A stretch of 64,000 bases of DNA from Tessaracoccus caeni (GCF_029211185.1 NZ_JARGDO010000009.1:1-64000); one strand, 5' to 3'; positions 13,994 to 23,369 are shown, numbered from the stretch's first letter. Translations and numbers: made by a program. The notes: generated by a model not told the origin, from the letters alone.

Positions 13994-15828
13994 CACGCGG
14001 CCTCCTCACTGTGGCTCGACATCCAGCGGGCGAACCGGGTGCCGGGCAGCCGCAGCAGATCCTGCGGTGCCCCGTCCTCGACGATGCGACCGTTCTCCAG
14101 CCACACCACCCGGTCCAGGCCGGCGATCATCGCCGGATCGTGGGTCACCGACAGCGTGGTGCGGCCGCGCGTGAGCTCCTCCAGCGACGCGGCCACCTGA
14201 GCCTTCGTGGCCGGGTCGAGGCCGGTGGTGGCCTCGTCGAGCACGACGATGGGGGACTGCCGGATCAATGCCCGCGCGATGGCGAGGCGCTGGCGCTGGC
14301 CACCGGAGAGGGTGTCGCCGCGCTGGCCCAGCACGGTGTCGTAGCCGTCGGGAAGGCCCTCGATGAAGTCGTGGGCATCCGCGCGCCGGGCCGCGTCCTC
14401 GACCTCTTCGTCGGTGGCGTCCAGCCTGCCGAAGCGGATGTTCTCGCGGATGGAGACGGAGAACAGCACGGACTCCTGCAGCAGCACGCTGACCTGGGAA
14501 CGCAGGCTGGCGAGGGTGGCGTCGGCGATCGACTGCCCGTCGATGACGATCCGACCCTGGTCCGGCTCGGCCAGCCGCAGCAGGTACGACATCAGGGTGG
14601 ACTTGCCCGCGCCGGACGCGCCGAGGATGCCGACGTGCTCGCCCGCGGGAATGGTGAGCGAGAGATTGCGGAACAGCGGGCGGCCGTGACCGTCGGTGCT
14701 GGTCAGGCCCTCGAACGCGACGGTGCCCCGCACCGACTCGAGCGCGCTGGCACCGGGGCGGTCGGCGATCTCGATCTGCTCGTCGAGCAGGTCGGCGATC
14801 CGCTCGCCCGACGCGCTCGCGCGGGCGATCCGGCCGGTGTATTTGGCCAGGTCGCGCAGTGGGCGGGTGGCGATCTTGAGGTACATCAGGAACAGCACCA
14901 GGTCGCCGGGCGTCATCGCGCCCCGCAGCACCTGCCAGCTGCCGAAGACCAGAACCACGGCCTGCGCGATCCCGACCAGCACGTCGGTCGATCGCTCCAG
15001 CCCGGCGGCGAGCCGGCGGGCCTTCACGCCCGCCTTCATCGCCCGCGCGTTGCCCTGCGCGAAGCCCTTGGCGACGGTGTTCTCCAGCCCGTAGGACTGC
15101 ACCACCCGGATCGCCGCCAGCGCCTCCGCGGCGGAGCTGACCAGCGCACCCTCGCCCTTGCGGGTCTGGCGCGAGGCCTTGGTGATCCGCGGCGAGGCCA
15201 CCGTCGACAGCAGGCCGTAGGCCACCGCCGCGACGAAGATGATCAGGCTCAGCACCGGGTTCATCCACACCATGACGCCCATCAGGATGATCACCGTCGC
15301 CAGGTTGCCCACCAGCGGAAGGCCCGCGGTGACGGCAGCCTCCTGCAAGCGGCCGACGTCGCCGACGAGACGCTGCGAGGTGTCGCCGATGGAGGCCTTG
15401 GAGTGATACCGCATCGACAGCGCCTGCACGTGATGGAACACGCGGGCGCGCAGTTCGGTGGCGATGCGCGCCCCCACCTTGGCCAGCGCGATGGTGGAGA
15501 CGTAGTTGGCGATCGCGCGTCCGGCGACGATCGCGGCCAGCGCCACCGCGGCCAGCGGGATCACGGTGCCGATGTCGGCGCTCTGGCCGGTGCCCAGGTC
15601 CGCACCGAGCGCCGTCGAGACCGCGTCCACCGCGATCTTCAGCGGCCACGGCTCGAGGATCCGCAGGATCACGTCGACGAACATGGCCGCGATGCCCAGC
15701 ACGGACAAGCCCGCGTGCTGCCGGAGATGCGGGCGCAGGACGCCGAGCGTGCGCTTGAGCGCCGAGGGGCGAAGCCGGTCGCGGTCGGCGGAGCGCACGC
15801 GAGGGCGAGGAGCCTCGGATGCCGTCAC
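13993..15828 (-). CDS. ABC transporter, fused membrane and ATPase domains (type IV exporter)
   Basis: 611 aa from the GTG at 15828, which overlaps the upstream stop (GTGA); the frame extends further but that part lies in the glycosyltransferase gene. The membrane domain (six segments, residues about 35-320; LGIAAMFVDVILRILEPWPL at the start) is followed by an ATPase with Walker A GASGAGKST, signature LSGGQRQRLAIARAL and Walker B IVVLDEATTGLDP. It resembles MsbA-type half exporters that act as homodimers. Position among glycosyltransferase genes suggests that it flips or exports the glycan or glycolipid product. Confidence 0.9.
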   Translation of the reverse strand: MTASEAPRPRVRSADRDRLRPSALKRTLGVLRPHLRQHAGLSVLGIAAMFVDVILRILEPWPLKIAVDAVSTALGADLGTGQSADIGTVIPLAAVALAAIVAGRAIANYVSTIALAKVGARIATELRARVFHHVQALSMRYHSKASIGDTSQRLVGDVGRLQEAAVTAGLPLVGNLATVIILMGVMVWMNPVLSLIIFVAAVAYGLLSTVASPRITKASRQTRKGEGALVSSAAEALAAIRVVQSYGLENTVAKGFAQGNARAMKAGVKARRLAAGLERSTDVLVGIAQAVVLVFGSWQVLRGAMTPGDLVLFLMYLKIATRPLRDLAKYTGRIARASASGERIADLLDEQIEIADRPGASALESVRGTVAFEGLTSTDGHGRPLFRNLSLTIPAGEHVGILGASGAGKSTLMSYLLRLAEPDQGRIVIDGQSIADATLASLRSQVSVLLQESVLFSVSIRENIRFGRLDATDEEVEDAARRADAHDFIEGLPDGYDTVLGQRGDTLSGGQRQRLAIARALIRQSPIVVLDEATTGLDPATKAQVAASLEELTRGRTTLSVTHDPAMIAGLDRVVWLENGRIVEDGAPQDLLRLPGTRFARWMSSHSEEAA

Positions 15829-16961
15829 GACGCCCCCTCCAGCAGGTCGAAGAGGCCGCGTGCCCTGGACCGCCAATCGTGCTCGGCCACCGCCGCCGCC
15901 CGCGCGGCGCGGCCCAGCCTCCGGCGACGCTCCGGGTTGCGCGCCAGCGAGTCCAGGGCTGCCGCGAGTTCGGACACGTTGCCCGGCGGGACGAGCGCCC
16001 CGTGGCGTCCCTCGGCGAGCTGGCGCGGGATCTCGCCGATCGCCGAGGCGACGATCGGCAGGCCGGCGGCCATGTACTCGTAGATCTTGAGTGGCGAGAA
16101 GTAGTGGTCGCCCTGCGGGTAGGGGGCGACGGCGATGTCCAGCCGGTGCAGGATCGACGGCACCTCCGCCGGGGGAACCGCGCCGAGGAACCACACCCGA
16201 TCCCGGATCCCGAGGCACGTCGCCAGTTCCTCGAGCTTGGGTTCCTCGGGGCCGGTGCCGCACACCAGCAGGTCGAGCTGCTCGGAGCTGAGCGCGATCG
16301 CTTCAAGGAGCAGCTCGGTGCCGTGCCAGGGCTTCAGGGTGCCGACGAAGCCCACCGTCAGGCGACCGTCCGGGCGGGGAACCTCGGCGTCCTTGCGCGG
16401 GGTGATGCGGGCGGTGTTCACGCCGTTGGGGATCACCGCGACGCGCGAGCGCGGGGCGCCCTGCGTGAGTGCCCATTCGGCGACGGGGTCGCTGACGCAG
16501 GAGATCACAGATGCCGCCGCGAACTGGCGCGCGGTCGCCGACTCGGCGGCCGCTGCGTCGTGCAGGCCCCGATGACGTCGCTGTTCGACGAGCAGCGGCG
16601 CGTTCACCTCCAGGATCAGCGGTGCCTGCGTCGCCAGCCGGGCGCCCGCGTCGCTGAAGAGCGAGTAACGCTCGTAGACCGCGTCGAAGCCCTCGGCCTC
16701 GGCGGCCTTGGCGAGGCGCGTGGCGGCCTCGCCGATCGCGATCTCGCGCTCGGCCAGCGAGGTCGTCTTGCGGAGCGGGAGGTGGCGGACGTCGAGGTCG
16801 AGGAGATCGGCGGGCACCTCGTCGTCGAGCCGGGTGCAGAAGACGGTGACCTGGTGGCCCTCGGCGCGCATGGCGCGAACCATCTCCTGCACGTGCACGC
16901 TGGCGCCCTTGGTGCCGAAGACCCCGATGCCCGGATCGGCGAGCAGATAGGCGATCCTCAT
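15825..16961 (-). CDS. Glycosyltransferase, GT4 family (GT-B fold)
   Basis: 378 aa from the ATG at 16961, coupled to the upstream stop by ATGA. N-terminal GT-B domain opens MRIAYLLADPGIGVFGTKGA with GASVHVQEMVRAM. The donor-binding domain has VGFVGTLKPWHGTELLLEA and the E-x7-E type motif region FSPLKIYEYMAAGLPIVAS. It transfers a sugar from a nucleotide donor with retention. Donor and acceptor are unknown. Next in order after another GT4 gene, it may add the following sugar of the same chain. Confidence 0.9.
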   Translation of the reverse strand: MRIAYLLADPGIGVFGTKGASVHVQEMVRAMRAEGHQVTVFCTRLDDEVPADLLDLDVRHLPLRKTTSLAEREIAIGEAATRLAKAAEAEGFDAVYERYSLFSDAGARLATQAPLILEVNAPLLVEQRRHRGLHDAAAAESATARQFAAASVISCVSDPVAEWALTQGAPRSRVAVIPNGVNTARITPRKDAEVPRPDGRLTVGFVGTLKPWHGTELLLEAIALSSEQLDLLVCGTGPEEPKLEELATCLGIRDRVWFLGAVPPAEVPSILHRLDIAVAPYPQGDHYFSPLKIYEYMAAGLPIVASAIGEIPRQLAEGRHGALVPPGNVSELAAALDSLARNPERRRRLGRAARAAAVAEHDWRSRARGLFDLLEGAS

Positions 16962-18211
16962 CGCTGGGCCTCCTTCGGAGCTGCCGCGAGCGCGCACAGC
17001 CGCGCCGCCTGCCTGACGGAGTCGTACTCGCGCACCACCAGCGCGCGGGCTGAGGACACGACGCTCGCGATGTCGGTCTCGGGATGCAGCGCGTCGGCGA
17101 TGGCGTCGACGAGCGCGGGGAGATCGCCGGACGGCACCAGCCATCCGGTCTCGCGGTCCCGCACCACTTCGCCGACGGCGGTCACGTCGGCGGCGACGCA
17201 GGGCACGCCCGAGGCCATCGCCTCGAGCAGCACGGTGGGCAGCCCGTCGGCGTTGCCGTCGGATCCCACCACGAACGGAGCGACGAACAGGTCCACCTCC
17301 TGGAACAGCCGGCGCACTTCCGACTGCGTGCGCGGGCCGAGGAGGGTGACCACATCCTCCAGCCCGCGCTCTCGGATCGCGGCTTCAAGTGCACCCCGCA
17401 GGGGCCCGTCGCCGACGATGTCCACCTGGCAGGGGACGCCGCGTTCGGTGAGTGCCCCGGCGGCTTGGATCAGCAGGTCGAATCCCTTCTTCTCGACGAG
17501 CCGTCCCACGCCCAGCAGACGCGCCACGGCATCCCGCTGGGGAGGCCGGCGCAGCGGGAAACGATCAAGGTTCAGGCCGTTTCGCACCAGGCGGAGGCCA
17601 TGGCAGGCCTCCTCGCCGAACCGTCGCCTCAGATGCGAGTCGTTGTAGTCGCTGATCGTGATCGCATGATGCGCCTCGCGGAGCTTGATCGCCAGATCCT
17701 GCGGATCGACGTCTTCATGGAAAATGTCCTTCGCGTGGGCGGTGAACGAGTACGGCAGCCCCGTGATGGCTCCGGCCAGCCGCGCCACCGTGGTGGCGAC
17801 GGATGCGAAGTGCGCGTGCAGGTGCCGCACCCCGTGCTGGGTGGCGAGCGTGGCCAGCGCGACGGCCTGCTCGGCCTCGTCGGCGGAGGTATCGAGCAAC
17901 AGGGGGAGCACGGCGGCGAGCCCGGGTCGGAGCTCCGCGGGCGCCGCCGACCAGGTGCGCCACGAAGCGCGGGCGCTCGACGACCGGGGCAGATAGTGCA
18001 CCGGCGCCTTCACCAGCGCGAGCTCCGCGTGGAAGCGGCCGTCCGCCGGCGGGCGCAACGAGTAGACGACGATCTCCTCGCCAGCGGCCTCCCTGGCCAG
18101 GATCTCGGAGACGATGAAGGTCTCGGAGAAGCGGGGATACATCTTGAGCACATAGCCGATGGGGCCGTCGCCCACCGTGCGGGCGGCCGACAGCGCGAGG
18201 TCAGCAGACAT
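16958..18211 (-). CDS. Glycosyltransferase, GT4 family (GT-B fold)
   Basis: 417 aa. N-terminal start IGYVLKMYPRFSETFIVSEI is typical of GT4 enzymes of exopolysaccharide type (the YPxxSETFI motif). LHAHFASVATTVARLA and FTAHAKDIF follow. The donor domain has GVGRLVEKKGFDLLI and the E-x7-E region DGLPTVLLEAMASGVPCVA. Its ATG overlaps the upstream gene by 11 bases. The sequence fits an exopolysaccharide or glycolipid glycosyltransferase; the sugar is not predictable. Confidence 0.91.
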   Translation of the reverse strand: MSADLALSAARTVGDGPIGYVLKMYPRFSETFIVSEILAREAAGEEIVVYSLRPPADGRFHAELALVKAPVHYLPRSSSARASWRTWSAAPAELRPGLAAVLPLLLDTSADEAEQAVALATLATQHGVRHLHAHFASVATTVARLAGAITGLPYSFTAHAKDIFHEDVDPQDLAIKLREAHHAITISDYNDSHLRRRFGEEACHGLRLVRNGLNLDRFPLRRPPQRDAVARLLGVGRLVEKKGFDLLIQAAGALTERGVPCQVDIVGDGPLRGALEAAIRERGLEDVVTLLGPRTQSEVRRLFQEVDLFVAPFVVGSDGNADGLPTVLLEAMASGVPCVAADVTAVGEVVRDRETGWLVPSGDLPALVDAIADALHPETDIASVVSSARALVVREYDSVRQAARLCALAAAPKEAQR

Positions 18212-19388
18212 GGGCCAGCTCCCGTCCCGCCTCGTCGCGACGCCGGGCCAACAGTCTGGCGGCGAGCCGAGGCACTTCGGCCAGGCCGTCGCGTCGCAGA
18301 TGATCGCGATCGATGCGACGTGTCACCGCCCCGGCCAGCCACTCCTCGAGGGAACCGGTGGTGAGCTGCTCCAGACGGGCCCACTCCACGGCGCCCGCCT
18401 CGGCGAGGGCCGTGGTGCGGATCAGCTGCTCGGTGCGACGGTGCGTCCGCGGCACCATCAGGGCCGGAGTAGAGGTGGCCATCAGCTCGGTGGCGGTGTT
18501 GTAGCCGCCCATGGAGACCACGGCCGCGGCGCGGGAGATCAACTCGGGAACGTTGGGGACGCTGCGCAGCACCCGAGTCCTGTTCTCCGAGCGGGCGGCG
18601 ATGCTCTCCAGCTGGGTCACCTGATCGCCGGGCATCTGCGGCCCCGCGACGAGCAGGTGGTCATGCCCCGCGGGGACCGTCGCGCCGGCGGCGATCCGGG
18701 AGAGCGGGAAGCCGTCGGATCCGCCGCCCACCAGAGTGAGCACGAACGGACGCTCGGTGGGCGCGTCGCCGTCGTCCTGGGGGCGCCCGTCGGCGAGGTA
18801 GCCCGTGGGGCGGGCGAGGCGCGACAACGCGGGGGGCAGCTCCCCGGTGCGCCGGGCGTCGTGCACGTCGGGATCGCCGTAGAGCCACACCTCGTCGAAG
18901 GCCTCCATGAGACGCCAGGAGCCGTCCAATCGCCGCCATTCCGCCGCCGCGCTGACGGGGTCGTCGATCACCTCGCGCAGGCCCAGCACGGTGGCGCAGC
19001 CCCGCGCCCTCGCGTCGAGCAGGACGCTCGCCAGCTCGTAGTCGATGCCGAAGGGGTGACGGTCGACGATGAAGAGGTCGGGCGCGAGCGCTTCCACAGC
19101 GGCCCGGATCGTCGACGAACGCAGCGCCCACACGGACTCGGTCGGACTGCCGAGGCGACGTGGGATGTATCCACCGTCGCCATGGGTCATTCCGGGAAGG
19201 ATGAACCAGTCCCACCCCGGCGGCAGCGTGTCGCGGGCCGCCCACGAGTTGCCCGCGATGAGGAGCCCGGTGACCGGCTCGCCGGTGAGCTGGGGGAGGT
19301 ACTCCGACAGGGCGAACGCGAGGGCCCTGTTGCGCCTCACATGGCCCAGCCCCACGGAGTCGTGGGAATACATCACTACGGTTGTCAT
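18201..19388 (-). CDS. MurG/MGT-like glycosyltransferase (GT28-type fold)
   Basis: 395 aa from the ATG at 19388; an upstream in-frame extension has no conserved look. MTTVVMYSHDSVGLGHVRRN carries the GxGHxxR motif of MurG-like enzymes. The C-terminal domain has SMGGYNTATELMATSTPALMVPR, the donor-binding GGxNT region. First gene of the operon that continues through two GT4 genes, an ABC exporter and two phosphotransferases, all coupled. The promoter should lie in 19389-19480, where I see no clear operator. Confidence 0.85.
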   Translation of the reverse strand: MTTVVMYSHDSVGLGHVRRNRALAFALSEYLPQLTGEPVTGLLIAGNSWAARDTLPPGWDWFILPGMTHGDGGYIPRRLGSPTESVWALRSSTIRAAVEALAPDLFIVDRHPFGIDYELASVLLDARARGCATVLGLREVIDDPVSAAAEWRRLDGSWRLMEAFDEVWLYGDPDVHDARRTGELPPALSRLARPTGYLADGRPQDDGDAPTERPFVLTLVGGGSDGFPLSRIAAGATVPAGHDHLLVAGPQMPGDQVTQLESIAARSENRTRVLRSVPNVPELISRAAAVVSMGGYNTATELMATSTPALMVPRTHRRTEQLIRTTALAEAGAVEWARLEQLTTGSLEEWLAGAVTRRIDRDHLRRDGLAEVPRLAARLLARRRDEAGRELAHVC

Positions 19389-19482
19389 GGCTCTTACCTC
19401 TTCTTCCCGATGCATCACACCTTGTCGGGTGGTGATGAGAGGCAGGTGAGAGAGGAATGAGAGTGTTCTCCTCAAAACGACG

Positions 19483-19525
19483 CAGGGGCGCCGTCCGGGC
19501 CGAGATGGTCCGGGCAGCGCCCCTG
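19483..19525 (-). terminator. Terminator hairpin after the PTS gene
   Basis: CAGGGGCGC (19483-19491) pairs with GCGCCCCTG (19517-19525); an inner GTCCGGGC-type pairing extends it. It lies 13 bases beyond the PTS stop codon on the minus strand. Confidence 0.6.
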
Positions 19526-19537
19526 TGAGGGAGTGGG

Positions 19538-21610
19538 TCAGGAGGACACGGTGAACAGCCGATCCTGCGCGTTCACGTCCTCACCGGCGGTCGCCTCTGC
19601 GATCACCGCGTCCGACTTGGCGCCCATCACCACGACCGGGATGATCGGGTTGCGCCCGGTGGTCACCACCGAGGGCACGTCGTAGGTGACGATCGGCTGA
19701 CCCTGTTCCACCCGGTCGCCCTTCGAGGCGTGCAGCGTGAAGCCCTGCCCGTCCAGCTGGACGGTGTCCAGGCCGAGGTGCACCAGCACGCCCACCTTGT
19801 CGTCGGTCATGATCGCGTAGGCGTGCGGCATCAGCTGCATGATCTTGCCGCTGACCGGAGCCACCGCCTCGACGACATCCTGGGGCGGCATGATGGCCAT
19901 GCCCGCGCCGACCAGGCCGTCGGCGAAGGTCTTGTCCGGCACGTCGGCCAGCGCCACGGCGGTGCCCTGCACCGGGGCGAGGATCGTCGTGGAGATGGCG
20001 GCCTTCGCGGGGGCGGAAGCCGGTGCTGGTGCGGACGGAGCCGCGACGGGCGTTGGATCGGCGGCGACGGGGGTCGCGGGTGCCGGGCCGGCCATCGCGG
20101 CCAGGATCTCGTACTTCAGGGCGTCGGCCTGGGGGCCGAAGATCGCCTGCACGTTGTTGCCCACCTCGATCACGCCGGCGGCTCCCAGGGCCTTCAGTCG
20201 CGCGTGGTCGACCGAGGCCTTGTCGGCCACCTCCATGCGCAGCCGGGTGATGCAAGCGTCGACGTTCAGCAGGTTCGCCCGGCCGCCGAAGGCCGCGATC
20301 AGCTGCTCGGCCTTCGCCGACGAGCCGCCGGTGGCGCCGCCGTCGTCGGTGAGGTTGGCGGCCTGCTCGGCGGCGAACTCCTCGTCGGACTGACGGCCCG
20401 GGGTGCGCATGTTCCACTTGGTGATCGCGAACCGGAACAGCACGTAGTAGAGGACCGCGAAGACCAGGCCCAGCAGGAGCAGGAGGAGGACGTTGTGAGC
20501 GGCGGGGGCGGTGCCGTAGAGCAGCAGGTCGATCAGGCCGGCCGAGAAGTTGAAGCCCAGGTGCGCGTCGAGGAGATAGGCGATCGCCATCGACAAGCCG
20601 GTGAGCAGGGCGTGGATCACGTAGAGGGGGAGCGCCGCGAACATGAAGGCGTACTCGAGGGGCTCGGTGATGCCGGTGAGGAAGGCGGTGAGGCCGGCGG
20701 CCGACAGGATGCCGATGGCCACCTTCTTCTGCGCGGGGCGGGCCGCGTGGATCATGGCGAGGGCCGCGGCGGGGAGGCCGAACATCAGGATGGGGTAGAA
20801 GCCGGCGGTCAGCGCTCCGGCCGTGGGATCACCGGCGGCGAAGCGGGTGAGTTCGCCGGTGACCAGGCCGTTGGCGCCCTCGTACTCGCCGAAGATGAAC
20901 CAGATGTAGGCGTTGAGGATGTGGTGCAGGCCGATCGGGATCAGCAGGCGGTTGGCGACGCCGTAGACGAAGGCGCCGAACGCGCCCGCGCCGCCGATCA
21001 GGCTGCCGACGGAGGTCAGGCCGCTGTTGAAGATGGGGTAGAAGTAGCTGAGCGCGAAGCCGAGGAACAACGTGGTCAGCGAGACCACGATCGGCACGAA
21101 GCGGCGCCCGCCGAAGAAGCCGAGGTAGGTGGGCAGCGAGATGTCGTGGTACTTGTCGAACAGCCAGGCCGTCACCAGACCCACCACGATGCCCGCGAAG
21201 ACGTTGTAGTTGATCATCGCCTGGTTGCCCGCGCTGTCGGTGACGCCCTCCAGCACGATCGGCGACATGGTCTTGAACACCGCGGAGATGACGAGGTAGC
21301 CGGCCACCGCGGACAGCGCCGTCGATCCGTCGGCCTTCTTGGCGAAGCCGATCGCGACGCCCACCGCGAACAGCAGCGGAAGGTTGTCGAACACCGCGCC
21401 GCCCGCGGCGCTCATCGCGTCGAAGAAGGCCCCGATGATCGGCCAGTCGAAACGACCCAGCAGGTCGTCCTGCCCCAGTCGCAGCAGGATGCCTGCCGCG
21501 GGGAGGAGGGCGATGGGGAGCATGAGGCTCTTGCCGAGTCGCTGGAGCTGCGCGAACCCGGGAATGCGCAGGCCAGAGGACTTCTTGGTGTCCTCTTTGG
21601 TGTGGGTCAT
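19538..21610 (-). CDS. PTS permease EIICBA, glucose/N-acetylglucosamine family
   Basis: 690 aa from the ATG at 21610 (site ACAGGAG upstream). Order: EIIC (residues about 15-400; 10 or so membrane segments, ITEPLEYAFMF and GLHHILN motifs), EIIB with phosphorylated C453 in NVDACITRLRM, a Pro/Ala linker, and EIIA (residues about 535-690) with H611 in VGVLVHLGLDTV. It takes up and phosphorylates a hexose. The DasR/NagR-type operators in the promoter favour N-acetylglucosamine over glucose; sequence alone does not decide. Confidence 0.92.
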   Translation of the reverse strand: MTHTKEDTKKSSGLRIPGFAQLQRLGKSLMLPIALLPAAGILLRLGQDDLLGRFDWPIIGAFFDAMSAAGGAVFDNLPLLFAVGVAIGFAKKADGSTALSAVAGYLVISAVFKTMSPIVLEGVTDSAGNQAMINYNVFAGIVVGLVTAWLFDKYHDISLPTYLGFFGGRRFVPIVVSLTTLFLGFALSYFYPIFNSGLTSVGSLIGGAGAFGAFVYGVANRLLIPIGLHHILNAYIWFIFGEYEGANGLVTGELTRFAAGDPTAGALTAGFYPILMFGLPAAALAMIHAARPAQKKVAIGILSAAGLTAFLTGITEPLEYAFMFAALPLYVIHALLTGLSMAIAYLLDAHLGFNFSAGLIDLLLYGTAPAAHNVLLLLLLGLVFAVLYYVLFRFAITKWNMRTPGRQSDEEFAAEQAANLTDDGGATGGSSAKAEQLIAAFGGRANLLNVDACITRLRMEVADKASVDHARLKALGAAGVIEVGNNVQAIFGPQADALKYEILAAMAGPAPATPVAADPTPVAAPSAPAPASAPAKAAISTTILAPVQGTAVALADVPDKTFADGLVGAGMAIMPPQDVVEAVAPVSGKIMQLMPHAYAIMTDDKVGVLVHLGLDTVQLDGQGFTLHASKGDRVEQGQPIVTYDVPSVVTTGRNPIIPVVVMGAKSDAVIAEATAGEDVNAQDRLFTVSS

Positions 21611-21666
21611 TCGGTCTCCTGTGTGAGATCTGCCGATCATGGTGCTCGGCGGGGCTTAGTCCGATA

Positions 21667-21705
21667 TTGGTCTAGACCAACGATTGAAGATTGGCATAGA
21701 CCAAT
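21667..21705. promoter_or_regulatory. Two GntR (DasR/NagR-type) operators before the PTS gene
   Basis: TTGGTCTAGACCAA (21667-21680) is a perfect palindrome matching the core TGGTCTAGACCA of DasR sites. ATTGGCATAGACCAAT (21690-21705) is a second, imperfect site. Both lie 57-95 bases upstream of the PTS start, the usual position for repression. Confidence 0.88.
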
Positions 21706-21758
21706 ATCGATGTCAAGCCCTGGTCGGTGAGCGTGACTGAGTGTCGATCGGGTATTGT

Positions 21759-21772
21759 TTGGTCTAGTCCAA
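21759..21772. promoter_or_regulatory. GntR operator before the regulator gene
   Basis: TTGGTCTAGTCCAA, one mismatch from the perfect site at 21667. It lies 39 bases before the regulator ATG, so the regulator probably represses itself. Confidence 0.85.
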
Positions 21773-21810
21773 TGCTCGGCCGTTCGTCGGAGCGAGGTTC
21801 AGGAGGAGAA

Positions 21811-22569
21811 ATGAAGGTTCCGAAGTACTACCGGGTCAAGGGTGCGCTTCTGGACATGATCGTCGACCTCCCGACGGGCACGGCCATCCCTACCGAACGT
21901 GAGCTCGCCGAGCGTTTCGCCACGTCGCGCACGACGGTGCGCCAAGCCATCGCGGAACTCGTCGTCGACGGACGGCTGGAGCGCACGCAGGGGAGCGGCA
22001 CTTTCGTGGCGGAGCCGAAGTTCATGCACGTGCGTCCGCTCACCTCCTTCTCGCAGGATCTCGGCTCCGAGGGGCAGCGGCCTGGAAGCGTGGTACTGGA
22101 CATCCGCGAGTCGCTGGCCTCTCAGGACGTGAGTCGGCACCTCGAACTGCCCATCGGCTCGCCGTTTCATCTGGTGGAGCGGCTCCGCACGGTGGGCGGT
22201 GAGCCGATCGCCCATGAGGTGGCGCATCTGCCGGGCCGATTGCCGGGACTCGCGGAGCGTTTGGCAGAGCGGGGATCTCTCTATCTGACCTTGAGCGAGG
22301 TCTACGGCAAGGAGATCGTCACCGCGGAGGACACCGTCGAGACAGTGCTGGCCGACCCCGTCTGGGCCGATCTGCTCGGCGTCGAGACGGGGCTGCCGCT
22401 GCTGCTCGTCCATCGCACGGGGTGGGATGCCGAAGGCAAGGTGGTCGAATGGACACGATCGGTGTTCCGCGGAGACCGGTTCCGTTTCGTGTCGCGCCAA
22501 CGGCTGCAGGAGGACGTCGCCCTCTCATCGACCGCAGCGGTGGCCGCAGTATCCGCAGTATCCGCCTAG
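21811..22569 (+). CDS. GntR-family regulator, HutC subfamily (DasR/NagR-like)
   Basis: 252 aa from the ATG at 21811, preceded by AGGAGGAG. Winged helix (residues about 10-75, PTERELAERFATSRTTVRQA) followed by a UTRA effector domain (about 95-235) that in this subfamily binds phosphorylated amino sugars. Divergent from the PTS gene, with three matching operators between them. The last residues (AAVAAVSAVSA) are a low-complexity tail. Its stop overlaps the end of the convergent diiron gene by 4 bases. Confidence 0.92.
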   Translation: MKVPKYYRVKGALLDMIVDLPTGTAIPTERELAERFATSRTTVRQAIAELVVDGRLERTQGSGTFVAEPKFMHVRPLTSFSQDLGSEGQRPGSVVLDIRESLASQDVSRHLELPIGSPFHLVERLRTVGGEPIAHEVAHLPGRLPGLAERLAERGSLYLTLSEVYGKEIVTAEDTVETVLADPVWADLLGVETGLPLLLVHRTGWDAEGKVVEWTRSVFRGDRFRFVSRQRLQEDVALSSTAAVAAVSAVSA

Positions 22570-23369
22570 GCGGCGCGCTGCTGGAGGTCGATCCCCATCT
22601 TGGTGAAGGCGGTGCGGAAGATCGTCAGATCGTCGAGGCCGGGCAGTCGTGAGACCGACTGATCGAGCTTGTCCACCGCCGCGCCCTGGCCCGTGAACAG
22701 GTAGCCCATCACGTAGCGGACCTCGTCCTCGCTCATGATGCTGGAGCCGACGGGGCGCCAGGCCTTGCTCATGAGGGTGGACACCAAGCCGGGGGCCTTC
22801 TCGGAGCGTTCGAGGGCCGCGCGGGCCTGCGTCGTGTAGAAGGCGACGTGGCGGGTCTCCTGCTGGGCGATCCGCTTCAGCAGCGGCGACAGGGCGGGGT
22901 GGTCCATCATCCCGGCGAGGCGGCGATAGGCCGCGACGGCGGAGAGCTCGTTCGCGGCGCCCCATGTCATGTGGACGGCGATGAAGTCGTCGCCCACCAG
23001 GTTGGACAGGGCCGACTGCATGCTGGGGCCCATCGCCTCGCGCCAGCCCAGCTTGACCCGGCGGGCCTTGAGCTCGTCGTAGCCGACGGTGATGCCGTGG
23101 CGTCCCAGCACCGCGGCCAGGGCTTCCCCGTGCCAGAACTCCTCGCGGTTCCAGGTGGTCATGAAGCCGCGCGCCTCGTCCTTGCGGTGCGAGCGCGTCA
23201 CCAGCAGATCCCGCAGGTAGCACGACGTGTGGTACTCCACGTCGCACATGTAGCGCAGCGCCCGGAGGGTGTCGTCGTCGAGGGGATGCTCGTCGAAGTG
23301 GTCGAAGTCCAGATCCTCCCAGCGCACGCGGTCGGAGGTGGCGGCGAAGTTCTCGAGATCAAATGCCAT
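22566..23369 (-). CDS. Ferritin-like diiron protein
   Basis: 267 aa, four-helix bundle. A full set of six diiron ligands can be read: E in CDVEYHTS, EFWH (ExxH) in REEFWHGEA, E in AANELSAVAAY and ETRH (ExxH) in QQETRHVAFY. That order (E..ExxH..E..ExxH) is that of acyl-ACP desaturases and related oxidases. Its substrate is unknown. The start overlaps the upstream paralogue by 11 bases, so the two are translated together. Confidence 0.8.
   Translation of the reverse strand: MAFDLENFAATSDRVRWEDLDFDHFDEHPLDDDTLRALRYMCDVEYHTSCYLRDLLVTRSHRKDEARGFMTTWNREEFWHGEALAAVLGRHGITVGYDELKARRVKLGWREAMGPSMQSALSNLVGDDFIAVHMTWGAANELSAVAAYRRLAGMMDHPALSPLLKRIAQQETRHVAFYTTQARAALERSEKAPGLVSTLMSKAWRPVGSSIMSEDEVRYVMGYLFTGQGAAVDKLDQSVSRLPGLDDLTIFRTAFTKMGIDLQQRAA

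Noticed and set aside
11329-14009. Antibiotic resistance kinases
   Set aside because: The APH fold alone does not show drug modification, and the genes end a glycosyltransferase operon.
19730-21730. 666-codon plus-strand open frame opposite the PTS gene
   Set aside because: Low-complexity, charged sequence with no domain, antisense to a clear EIICBA.
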